A stretch of 6,335 nucleotides of DNA from Clostridia bacterium (GCA_017523005.1 JAFWXG010000096.1:1-6335), one strand, 5' to 3'. Counted from the first letter of the stretch, positions 1 through 6,273 are shown. Numbers and translations: made by a program. Notes: a model not told the origin generated them from the sequence alone.

Positions 1-927
1 ATGTTCCATTGTTTCGGCATGGTGCTTTCAATGACATCTATGATGACACACGGCGGAACACTTTGTCCTATACCATATTTCTCGCCAAAATCATCACTTG
101 CTTGTGTAAATGATGAAAAAATCACTTGCTTTAACGGTGTTCCGACAATGTTTATTGCTATGTTTAACCACCCCGATTTTGCAAAAACTGATTTTTCATA
201 TATGAGAACAGGTATTATGGCAGGTGCTAACTGTCCTGCAGACTTGATGCGACGCGCGTCAGTAGAAATGAATATGCGTGAAATTATTTCTGTTTACGGT
301 CAGACTGAAGCATCGCCCGGTTGTACAATGGGAGAAGTTAACGAAGACTTAGACCACAGAGTAGAAACTGTAGGCAGTGCTTTCCCGGGGGTTGAATGTA
401 AGATTATTGACCCCGAAACAGGGGAAGAACTTCCCGATGGCGAAAGCGGAGAATTTGTTGCACGCGGATTTAACATTATGAAAGGCTATTACAAAATGCC
501 CGAGGCAACTGCACAGGCGATAGATAGCGAAGGCTGGCTTCATTCAGGAGATATCTGTATGAGAACACCTGACGGATATTACAAGGTAACAGGCAGACTA
601 AAAGACATGATTATCCGTGGTGGCGAAAACTTGTATCCAAGAGAAATTGAGGAGTTTTATCTTACAAATCCGAAAGTTCGTGATGTTCAGGTGGTTGGTG
701 TTCCTGATGAAAGATACGGCGAGGAATGTTGTGCATGGATTATTCTTCATAAGGGCGAAACGGCTGACGAAAATGAAATGAAAGAATTTGGTAACGCGTC
801 TATCGCAAGACACAAAGTGCCAAAATACTTTATGTTCGTAGACGAGTTCCCGATGAATGCGGCAGGTAAAATATTAAAGTACAAAATGCGCGACATAGCT
901 GCCGAAAAATTAGGTTTGAAAAAGTAA
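1..927 (+). CDS. Acyl-CoA synthetase (AMP-forming), C-terminal part; 5' end outside window
   Basis: This is an ANL-superfamily enzyme that activates a carboxylic acid with ATP to an acyl-adenylate and transfers it to CoA; it is probably cytoplasmic. The 308 visible residues hold the core motifs: YGQTE at 99-103 (nucleotide and acyl pocket), GWLHSGD at 178-184 with the ATP-ribose aspartate, TGRLKD at 197-202 (hinge), GGENLYPREIEE at 207-218, and NAAGK at 286-290, whose Lys290 is the expected adenylation lysine. Known relatives run to about 550 residues, so roughly 240 are missing upstream, including the P-loop-like ATP-binding motif. The ATG at base 1 lies inside a conserved FHCFG stretch and is an internal Met, not the start. 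The overall pattern resembles clostridial medium/long-chain FadD-like synthetases, but substrate chain length cannot be read. The stop is followed about 20-30 bases later by the amidohydrolase, suggesting an operon. Family certain, substrate unknown. Confidence 0.93.
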   Translation: MFHCFGMVLSMTSMMTHGGTLCPIPYFSPKSSLACVNDEKITCFNGVPTMFIAMFNHPDFAKTDFSYMRTGIMAGANCPADLMRRASVEMNMREIISVYGQTEASPGCTMGEVNEDLDHRVETVGSAFPGVECKIIDPETGEELPDGESGEFVARGFNIMKGYYKMPEATAQAIDSEGWLHSGDICMRTPDGYYKVTGRLKDMIIRGGENLYPREIEEFYLTNPKVRDVQVVGVPDERYGEECCAWIILHKGETADENEMKEFGNASIARHKVPKYFMFVDEFPMNAAGKILKYKMRDIAAEKLGLKK

Positions 928-941
928 TCAGGACTTCTTTG

Positions 942-946
942 AAAGG
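942..946 (+). promoter_or_regulatory. Ribosome binding site (AAAGG) that favours the second of two ATG starts
   Basis: The only purine-rich Shine-Dalgarno-like match between the two plus-strand genes is AAAGG. It lies 2 bases before the ATG at 949, too close for initiation, and 11 bases before the ATG at 958, which is long but usable. The match is weak, so translation may also be coupled to the upstream gene. This favours the start at 958. Confidence 0.5.
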
Positions 947-957
947 CAATGAATAGA

Positions 958-1758
958 ATGAAAAAGTACAAAATTATAGACGCGCACTGTCATATATATC
1001 CCGACAAGATAGCACAAAAAGCATCAGATGCGACAGGAAAATTTTATGACATTTCAATGTTTTTGGATGGTAAGATATCCACACTTTTAGAGCATGGCGG
1101 AAAAGCAGGAATTGAGCATTTTGTAGTTCAGTCTGTTGCGACAACTCCAATGCAGGTTTCAAGCATAAACAACTTTATTGCAAATTCTGTTGCTCAAAGT
1201 GACGGTAAATTTACAGGGCTCGGAACTCTGCACCCTGACAGCGAAGATATGCACAAAGATGTTGACGAAATTTTAAATCTTGGGCTGAAAGGTGTAAAGC
1301 TTCATCCTGACATACAAGGCTTTGAGATAGACGACAGCAGAATGATAAAAATATATGAGCTTTGCGAGGGCAGGCTTCCTATTCTTATGCACACAGGGGA
1401 TAACCGCTACGACTATTCAAATCCAAACAGATTGATGCCTGTACTTCAAACTTTCAAAAATTTAACTGTAATAGGTGCTCATTTTGGTGGTTGGTCCATT
1501 TGGGAGGAGGCAACAGAGAAACTTTGTAAGTATGAAAATTTCTATGTGGACTGTTCTTCATCACTTTATGCAATCACACCTAAAAAGGCGAAGAAACTTA
1601 TCATGAAATATGGGACAAATCGCGTGCTGTTCGGCACAGACTATCCTATGTGGGACCCTGAAGCTGAGATTGAAAGGTTTATGCAAATAAACCTTACCAA
1701 CTCCCAGCGCCAAGACATACTTTATAATAACACCGCAAAATTATTTGATATTAAATAA
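958..1758 (+). CDS. Amidohydrolase-2 family metal-dependent hydrolase
   Basis: A 266-residue TIM-barrel hydrolase of the amidohydrolase-2 (ACMSD-like) type, expected to be cytoplasmic and to use a divalent metal to hydrolyse or decarboxylate a small organic substrate. The metal and catalytic signature is complete: HxH in DAHCH (His10, His12), KLHPD (Lys114, His116), HTG (His145), GAHFGG (His175) and GTDYP (Asp228). Length fits the family. I chose the ATG at 958, starting MKKYKIIDAHCH, because of ribosome-binding-site spacing and because family members usually have HxH close to the N terminus; an ATG at 949 would add three residues. It lies about 30 bases after the acyl-CoA synthetase and just before a terminator, so it is the last gene of that operon. 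The pairing suggests a shared catabolic route, which is inference. The actual substrate is unknown; members of this family include decarboxylases, lactonases and amidases. Confidence 0.88.
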   Translation: MKKYKIIDAHCHIYPDKIAQKASDATGKFYDISMFLDGKISTLLEHGGKAGIEHFVVQSVATTPMQVSSINNFIANSVAQSDGKFTGLGTLHPDSEDMHKDVDEILNLGLKGVKLHPDIQGFEIDDSRMIKIYELCEGRLPILMHTGDNRYDYSNPNRLMPVLQTFKNLTVIGAHFGGWSIWEEATEKLCKYENFYVDCSSSLYAITPKKAKKLIMKYGTNRVLFGTDYPMWDPEAEIERFMQINLTNSQRQDILYNNTAKLFDIK

Positions 1759-1761
1759 AAA

Positions 1762-1789
1762 TACCCCCGCTCTTAAAGAGTTGGGGGTA
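1762..1789. terminator. Bidirectional intrinsic terminator between convergent genes
   Basis: The outer stem pairs TACCCCC (1762-1768) with GGGGGTA (1783-1789). An inner CTCT/AGAG helix (1770-1773 with 1777-1780) caps it, with a small bulge between the two. On the plus strand the hairpin is followed by GTTTTTT (1791-1797), ending the acyl-CoA synthetase/amidohydrolase operon. On the minus strand the tract after the hairpin reads TATTTTTATTT, so the same element can end gap, whose stop codon lies 12 bases before the hairpin in that direction. Confidence 0.9.
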
Positions 1790-1801
1790 AGTTTTTTAAA
1801 A

Positions 1802-2812
1802 TTAGAGTTCTGCGAAATATTTGATTGTTCTAACCATCTGGCTTGTGTATGAATTTTCGTTGTCATACCATGAAACAACCTGTACTTCATATAAATCGTC
1901 AGAGATTTTAGCAACCATTGTCTGTGTAGCATCGAACAATGAACCATAACGGATACCAACGATATCAGAAGATACGATCTGGTCTTCGTTGTAACCGAAA
2001 GAATCAGAAGCCTGAGCTTTCATAGCAGCGTTGATAGCTTCTTTTGTGATATCTGTACCTTTAACAACAGCTGTTAAGATTGTTGTAGAACCTGTTGGAA
2101 CAGGAACTCTCTGTGCAGCACCGATAAGTTTGCCGTTAAGTTCTGGAATAACCAAACCGATAGCTTTAGCAGCACCTGTTGAGTTAGGAACGATATTAAC
2201 AGCACCAGCACGAGCTCTTCTTAAGTCGCCTTTTCTGTGAGGACCGTCTAAAATCATCTGGTCGCCAGTGTAAGCGTGGATTGTAGCCATGATACCGCTC
2301 TGGATAGGAGCAAAATCGTTTAAAGCTTTAGCCATAGGAGCTAAGCAGTTTGTTGTGCAGGAAGCAGCAGAGATAATGTTATCTTCTTTTGTTAATGTTC
2401 CTTCGTTAACACCGAAAACGATAGTTTTCAAATCGTTACCAGCAGGAGCGGAGATAACAACTTTTTTAGCGCCTGCGTCGATATGAGCCTGAGATTTTTC
2501 TTTAGAGCAGTAGAAACCTGTACATTCTAATACAACATCTACGCCAATCTGACCCCAAGGTAAATCTTTAGCATCTTTTTCTGCATAAATTTTGATAGTT
2601 TTGCCGTCAACTGTGATAGAACCTTCACCTGCTTCAACAGTATGACCATCATATCTGCCCTGAGCAGAGTCATATTTTAACAAGTGAGCCAACATTTCAG
2701 GGCTTGTTAAGTCGTTGATAGCAACGATTTCATAACCTTCTGCGCCGAACATCTGTCTGAAAGCAAGACGACCGATACGGCCAAAACCATTGATTGCAAC
2801 TTTTACTGACAT
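1802..2812 (-). CDS. gap: Glyceraldehyde-3-phosphate dehydrogenase, type I (phosphorylating)
   Basis: A glycolytic enzyme that oxidises glyceraldehyde-3-phosphate with NAD+ and phosphate to 1,3-bisphosphoglycerate; the family works as a cytoplasmic tetramer. The 336 residues match the usual length and are complete. Visible motifs: NGFGRIGR at 8-15 (Rossmann dinucleotide loop), Asn33-Asp34 at the end of the second beta strand (typical of NAD preference), SCTTNC at 151-156 with catalytic Cys152, His179 in the TIHAYT stretch as catalytic base, PNSTGAAKAIG at 209-219, QRVPVPTG at 234-241, and WYDNE at 316-320 (C-terminal NAD/active-site motif). The ATG at 2812 sits 8 bases after a full TCCTCC-complement ribosome binding site. 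Own promoter and terminator indicate a single-gene transcript, away from pgk/tpi, which do not appear in the window. Codon choice is restricted, as expected for high expression. Identification is essentially certain; cofactor preference is inferred. Confidence 0.98.
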   Translation of the reverse strand: MSVKVAINGFGRIGRLAFRQMFGAEGYEIVAINDLTSPEMLAHLLKYDSAQGRYDGHTVEAGEGSITVDGKTIKIYAEKDAKDLPWGQIGVDVVLECTGFYCSKEKSQAHIDAGAKKVVISAPAGNDLKTIVFGVNEGTLTKEDNIISAASCTTNCLAPMAKALNDFAPIQSGIMATIHAYTGDQMILDGPHRKGDLRRARAGAVNIVPNSTGAAKAIGLVIPELNGKLIGAAQRVPVPTGSTTILTAVVKGTDITKEAINAAMKAQASDSFGYNEDQIVSSDIVGIRYGSLFDATQTMVAKISDDLYEVQVVSWYDNENSYTSQMVRTIKYFAEL

Positions 2813-2820
2813 AGTAAAAT

Positions 2821-2826
2821 TCCTCC
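2821..2826 (-). promoter_or_regulatory. Strong ribosome binding site of gap (GGAGGA)
   Basis: The minus strand reads GGAGGA, 8 bases before the gap ATG. This is a near-ideal Shine-Dalgarno match and spacing, fixing the start at 2812. Confidence 0.93.
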
Positions 2827-2846
2827 TTAAATAAATATCTTCAAAT

Positions 2847-2875
2847 ATTATACTCTATTTTTTAACAAAAATCAA
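2847..2875 (-). promoter_or_regulatory. Sigma-A promoter of gap with upstream A-tracts
   Basis: On the minus strand a -35 element TTGATT (2870-2875) is followed after exactly 17 bases by a perfect -10 TATAAT (2847-2852). Transcription would begin near 2840, giving a leader of about 28 bases that contains the ribosome binding site. Directly upstream of the -35 lies AAATTTAAAAAAA (2880-2892), which has the composition of an UP element. This predicts strong constitutive expression, fitting a glycolytic gene. No operator-like palindrome of useful length was seen downstream of the -10. Confidence 0.85.
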
Positions 2876-2911
2876 TAGATTTTTTTAAATTTATATGTAA
2901 AACGATTATAT

Positions 2912-4009
2912 TTATAAGAATGAGCAAATCGCGGTAAGTAAAATTAAAAATCCAAAATTAAAAGCAGAAAACATTAAAATGTATTTTTTTGTGTTTTCGG
3001 GACAGCAACGCATGAATTCACGCAAGGTTATAAGACTTGCAAGAGAAGAAATCAAAGTCCCCACCCCGCCGATGTTAACGCCAAGCAGTAAGTCTTTGTA
3101 ATTTGATGTAAACTGCGAAAGCAAAATCGCAGACGGAACATTGCTTATTACCTGACACGACAAAACACTAACAACAAGGGTGTTTTTGTCTAAAAGCCAG
3201 CTAAATAGATTTCGTACAACATCAATTCTTGCCATATTTCCTGAAAAAATAAAGAATGCGGTAAAAGTTAAAAGCAAGGGATAGTCAACCATTTTAAGGG
3301 CAGTTTTGTCTGCAAAGAACAAAACTAAAGGAATTATAATAAGACCAATCCAGTAAGGAACAGTCCTGAACACAATCGCAATAGAGAGCACAAACAACAA
3401 AAGGTATAGTGTTGTTCGTTTGGGGGATAGCGAAACTTTCTCATCACTTACCTCAATAGGCTCAACAGGGATAAACATACAGCAAATTGTTATAAGCAAA
3501 ACCGAAACCAAAAACGGAATGACCATTATTCCCATAAATTCCATGGTTGGGATATTGAATTTTGTGTAAAGATAAAGGTTTTGGGGATTGCCGAAAGGAG
3601 TTAACATTCCGCCTAAATTTGCAGCAATATTTTGCATTATGTATGTAAATGCCATGTATTTTTGCTTTTTAGTTCCTGTAAGTACAAAATAGCCGAGGGG
3701 TAAAAAAGTTAAAAGCGCCATATCGTTTGCAATAAGCATTGAGCCTATAAAGGTTATGTAAACCAGCGCCAGAATACAAACCCTTATGTTTTTAAAGCAT
3801 TTTACAATTCTTTTAGCTAAAATATAGAAAAATCTGATGTTTTTCAGGGCACACACTACCGCCAGCACACAAAAAAGACAAGACAGAGTTTTTAAGTCGA
3901 AATATGAGAGATATTCTAAATCGGGAGGCACAAAAAAGGCGGTCAAAACCGCCGCAAGAAAAGCAACCGACATAACAATATTCTTTTTAAAGAAAGCACA
4001 AATTTTCAT
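2912..4009 (-). CDS. IT-superfamily anion permease (SLC13/CitMHS/ArsB-like)
   Basis: A 365-residue inner-membrane protein with about 10-11 hydrophobic segments, for example near residues 11-27, 40-55, 76-93, 97-111, 157-181, 199-216, 218-233, 243-257, 278-299 and 344-364. It shows the two-fold pattern of ion-transporter superfamily carriers: IANDMALLTFLPL (93-105) with LTPFGNPQN (136-144) in the first half, and ISNVPSAILLS (288-298) with GVNIGGVGTLISSLASL (310-326) in the second. These pairs form the helix breaks that bind substrate and cation in this superfamily. It is a little shorter than the usual 400-430 residues. Relatives move citrate and other carboxylates, sulfate, arsenite or Na+/H+; which applies here cannot be read, and neighbours give no clue. 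AGAGGA lies 7 bases before the ATG. It lies between a terminator and the gap promoter. Fold family quite sure, substrate unknown. Confidence 0.85.
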   Translation of the reverse strand: MKICAFFKKNIVMSVAFLAAVLTAFFVPPDLEYLSYFDLKTLSCLFCVLAVVCALKNIRFFYILAKRIVKCFKNIRVCILALVYITFIGSMLIANDMALLTFLPLGYFVLTGTKKQKYMAFTYIMQNIAANLGGMLTPFGNPQNLYLYTKFNIPTMEFMGIMVIPFLVSVLLITICCMFIPVEPIEVSDEKVSLSPKRTTLYLLLFVLSIAIVFRTVPYWIGLIIIPLVLFFADKTALKMVDYPLLLTFTAFFIFSGNMARIDVVRNLFSWLLDKNTLVVSVLSCQVISNVPSAILLSQFTSNYKDLLLGVNIGGVGTLISSLASLITLREFMRCCPENTKKYILMFSAFNFGFLILLTAICSFL

Positions 4010-4016
4010 ATAAAAT

Positions 4017-4022
4017 TCCTCT
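4017..4022 (-). promoter_or_regulatory. Ribosome binding site of the anion permease (AGAGGA)
   Basis: The minus strand reads AGAGGA, 7 bases before the ATG at 4009, supporting that start. In the roughly 60 bases between the upstream terminator and this gene no good -35/-10 pair is visible. A TATAAT at 4065-4070 overlaps the base of the terminator stem and lacks a matching -35. Confidence 0.75.
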
Positions 4023-4069
4023 AAATCTCGTTACATTTGATAATAAAAAGTAAAAGTTTACAAAATTAT

Positions 4070-4092
4070 AAACCGAGGGTTACCCTCGGTTT
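4070..4092 (-). terminator. Intrinsic terminator after the dockerin protein gene
   Basis: A perfect 10-bp stem pairs 4070-4079 with 4083-4092 around a 3-base loop and contains the ACCGAGGG/CCCTCGGT core. On the minus strand it starts 25 bases after the stop codon and runs into TTTATAATTTTG, a moderately T-rich tract. In the plus direction the tract after it is poorer in T, so it mainly serves the minus-strand gene. If termination is incomplete, read-through would supply the permease gene downstream. Confidence 0.82.
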
Positions 4093-4117
4093 GTAAATCT
4101 ATTATAGCTAATTTAAA

Positions 4118-6160
4118 TTAAAATGATACAGGTCCAAAATAGTCATTTGTAAGTGTAGCTTTGTCAATGACAGTACCGTCAGCTAATGTTTCTGTACCAT
4201 CTACACAAAGGTTTCTAAAAGCTATAACATCTGTAATATCCATATCTTTATTGAACCTGAGAAGTACTGTGTAGTTATCAGCTTTTGTTGAGTCAGCCAA
4301 TCTAACTGCTTTTGTGGTAAGACCTGTTGAAATATCAACATAGTCAGTTGTGAAATATCTGTTTTTTACGATATCTGTCATAGCGCCAGCTGTGATAGCA
4401 GGTGTTCTGCCAGAGAAGTCTACAACATAAACATTAGCTGTTTCAGGAATGTTGTGTGTTTCCCAAAGATAATCGCCATCAACCTGCTGAATGAAGCCAC
4501 CTAATTTCAAGCTGTTACCGCTTCTGTCAATAACTTGACCATAAGCATAATAGGCGGAAGTGCCAGGAACTAAAGTAGGTTTAACATAGCTTGAGAAGTC
4601 ACTGCTTGTCAATACTGTAATTGAAGAGCTTGCGATTTCACCCTTAACTGTTACATTGAACCTAAAAGGAACACCAATCTTGAGACCATCAGGTAATGTA
4701 CTCTGGTGAGCATCGAGATTCATAGTTTTGAGTTCGCTATCCTGATAGTAATAGTACTGAGTAACTGTTACGCCATCTTCATTCTTACCATCAGTAGCAC
4801 GATAGAATATCATAGCAGTATCTTCTTCTACAGGTCTATCACATAGTGAAGATTCTGTTCCTGCAATATATTTAAGTAGCTTAACAGCATCTCGAACATC
4901 GATTGTGCTGTCATAATGTGTATCTGCTGCAAGAAATTCGGACTCTGAAAGTGTTTCGGCGTTTGCGATGTATTTAAGGAGTTTAACTGCATCTCGAACA
5001 TCTACTGTGCCGTCTTCCAAAACATCGCCGGGTGTAAAGAGTTTATTAGCATCGCCGACTGTAACTTTCTTTGTTGTGGTAGAAGATTTTCCTGCACCTG
5101 TTGTTGCCGTTACTTTTACTGTATAAAATCCTGTTTCAAGGCTTTTAAATGTAACAGAATTTCCGCTTACATTTTTGGTTGAAACTACCTCATTGTCTTT
5201 AATGATTTCTGCTACATAAGTAACGCCTGACGGAGGCATGGTCGCAACAGAAATATCTGTAACTGAAGCGGAAGTTTCTGCACCTTCTACATTAAATGAA
5301 ACTTGTGGCTCTGTATCATCAACATTTATTGTAAGAATTTCTTCTATTGTTTCGCCGATACCGTTTATAACCTTAACATTGAATTTGCCGTCAACCGCAT
5401 CAGATGCCTTACCAACATAGCTTAAGGCTGTAACATTATCAACAAAAACTTTGCCGTCACATTCAATTACATAGTCTAAATTCTGGTTTGCGGTGCAGTA
5501 GTCTGTAACACTTGTTCCGCTTACCTTTTGAATTACAGAACCTTTGCTCAAAGCGGGATTATATAACTCGGTTGCCTGTGGCTCGTCTTTGAAAGTGTTG
5601 AAATTGAATGAATAATCAGGAGTAGACTTTGCAAATGTGAGTGTCAAAAGAACTTTTTCTTCTGTAGTGCCGTCAACAGCATTATCTGCACTGTACCATG
5701 TTACATAACCTATGCGGTTTGCAGTATCAACATAAAAGCTTCCTTTTTGGGTTGCAGACGGAGTCTTTGTAAGCAATTCGGTGTTTGCGCTTTTTGCCAC
5801 AGAAGAATATGCAAGATTTTCATTAAATCTGAAAGCAAACTGACCTGTTTTTGCAGAGATATTGCCAAGTAAAACATCTACAGTCAATTCGCTGTCGGAT
5901 TCGCTAACCTTTTTAATTTTATAATAAGGTGTACCATTCTGGGAAATTGTTCCCTTGTTGCCTGTTACGGAAACGCCGTTTACTTCCATGTAAGCGACAC
6001 CGTTTATAGTATCTGTGGGAGTAATTTCAATTTGCTCGGTGCTTAATACCCAAGAACTCGGAATATTATGTTCGATATATATTTCCGCGCTTGCAACAAC
6101 TGTAAGGCACATTAACAGTAGCACAATTACAGAAATGGCTTTAATCCCTATTTTTTTCAT
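4118..6160 (-). CDS. Secreted multidomain protein with an internal type-I dockerin
   Basis: A 680-residue exported protein. Residues 1-25 form a Sec signal peptide: KK near the N terminus, a VIVLLLMCLTVV core, and an ASA cleavage site before Glu26. Residues about 84-180 are beta-rich and resemble a cohesin-like domain (LTVDVLLGN, GQFAFRFNENLAYSS, then VTWYSADNAVDG and LLTLTF); this is tentative. Residues about 205-370 look like two Ig-like beta domains, the second ending in GFYTVKVTATTGAGKSS. Residues 377-436 are a dockerin with two EF-hand-like loops: Asp379, Asp383, Asp387, Asp390, and Asp413, Asp417, Asp421, Asp424. Each loop is followed by the same helix, as part of a 13-residue repeat. 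Residues about 445-680 are beta-rich, with no recognised family. No glycoside hydrolase or other catalytic motif was seen, so a structural or adaptor role at the cell surface is likelier than an enzyme, by inference. ATG 6160 was chosen because the GTG at 6172 overlaps the ribosome binding site. It is flanked by its own promoter and terminator. Confidence 0.88.
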   Translation of the reverse strand: MKKIGIKAISVIVLLLMCLTVVASAEIYIEHNIPSSWVLSTEQIEITPTDTINGVAYMEVNGVSVTGNKGTISQNGTPYYKIKKVSESDSELTVDVLLGNISAKTGQFAFRFNENLAYSSVAKSANTELLTKTPSATQKGSFYVDTANRIGYVTWYSADNAVDGTTEEKVLLTLTFAKSTPDYSFNFNTFKDEPQATELYNPALSKGSVIQKVSGTSVTDYCTANQNLDYVIECDGKVFVDNVTALSYVGKASDAVDGKFNVKVINGIGETIEEILTINVDDTEPQVSFNVEGAETSASVTDISVATMPPSGVTYVAEIIKDNEVVSTKNVSGNSVTFKSLETGFYTVKVTATTGAGKSSTTTKKVTVGDANKLFTPGDVLEDGTVDVRDAVKLLKYIANAETLSESEFLAADTHYDSTIDVRDAVKLLKYIAGTESSLCDRPVEEDTAMIFYRATDGKNEDGVTVTQYYYYQDSELKTMNLDAHQSTLPDGLKIGVPFRFNVTVKGEIASSSITVLTSSDFSSYVKPTLVPGTSAYYAYGQVIDRSGNSLKLGGFIQQVDGDYLWETHNIPETANVYVVDFSGRTPAITAGAMTDIVKNRYFTTDYVDISTGLTTKAVRLADSTKADNYTVLLRFNKDMDITDVIAFRNLCVDGTETLADGTVIDKATLTNDYFGPVSF
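4863..5014 (-). repeat. Duplicated dockerin repeat, two similar 50-base units 102 bases apart
   Basis: Bases 4863-4912 and 4965-5014 match at about 42 of 50 positions by hand alignment. They encode the two dockerin segments sharing DVRDAVKLLKYIA (residues 387-399 and 421-433 of the host protein). The offset is 34 codons, the usual spacing of dockerin duplicated segments. Most mismatches I counted fall at third codon positions, as expected for selection on the protein. Confidence 0.85.
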
Positions 6161-6171
6161 ATCAGGATACA

Positions 6172-6177
6172 CTCCTT
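6172..6177 (-). promoter_or_regulatory. Ribosome binding site (AAGGAG) that decides the dockerin protein start
   Basis: The minus strand reads AAGGAG, 11 bases before the ATG at 6160. An in-frame GTG at 6172-6170 begins with the last G of this site and so cannot use it. The ATG start also yields a cleaner signal peptide beginning MKKIGIK. Confidence 0.85.
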
Positions 6178-6216
6178 TTAATCATATCTTCATGTATAAA
6201 CACTTTTACACATATC

Positions 6217-6245
6217 ATTTTACACTTTTTTAAAGTAAAAGTCAA
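6217..6245 (-). promoter_or_regulatory. Sigma-A promoter of the dockerin protein gene
   Basis: On the minus strand -35 TTGACT (6240-6245) and -10 TAAAAT (6217-6222) are separated by 17 bases, each matching the consensus at five of six positions. Transcription would start near 6210, leaving a leader of about 50 bases. An 8-base direct repeat, GTGTAAAA, covers most of the -10 (6218-6225) and recurs at the start-site region (6204-6211). It could be a regulator site or simply AT-rich coincidence. Confidence 0.8.
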
Positions 6246-6273
6246 TATGTTTTTATTTTTCTTAAACAAAAAA

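Noticed and set aside
1..3. ATG at base 1 as a true start of the acyl-CoA synthetase
   Set aside because: It falls inside the conserved FHCFG region about 240 residues into the family, so the gene simply runs in from outside the window.
349..1162. Minus-strand open frames under the two plus-strand genes (349-543, 598-813, 747-971, 974-1162)
   Set aside because: Short, without ribosome binding sites or recognisable protein features, and fully opposite well-supported coding sequence; they are shadows.
2031..2486. Plus-strand open frames opposite gap (2031-2240, 2289-2486) and the minus frame at 1741-1959
   Set aside because: The overlapping gap gene is conserved along its whole length, and these frames have compositions typical of antisense readings of biased codons.
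2867..2884. Hairpin AAAAATC/GATTTTT as a terminator of the permease gene
   Set aside because: Seven base pairs with a single G-C pair is too weak, and it overlaps the gap -35; better explained as promoter A/T tracts.
4101..4117. ATTATAG and ATTTAAAT motifs downstream of the dockerin gene stop as promoter elements
   Set aside because: No -35 partner at 16-18 bases on either strand and no gene starting in the appropriate direction.
5238..6233. Plus-strand open frames 5238-5420 and 6015-6233 opposite the dockerin protein gene
   Set aside because: No ribosome binding site or family resemblance; the second overlaps the signal peptide and promoter of the real gene.
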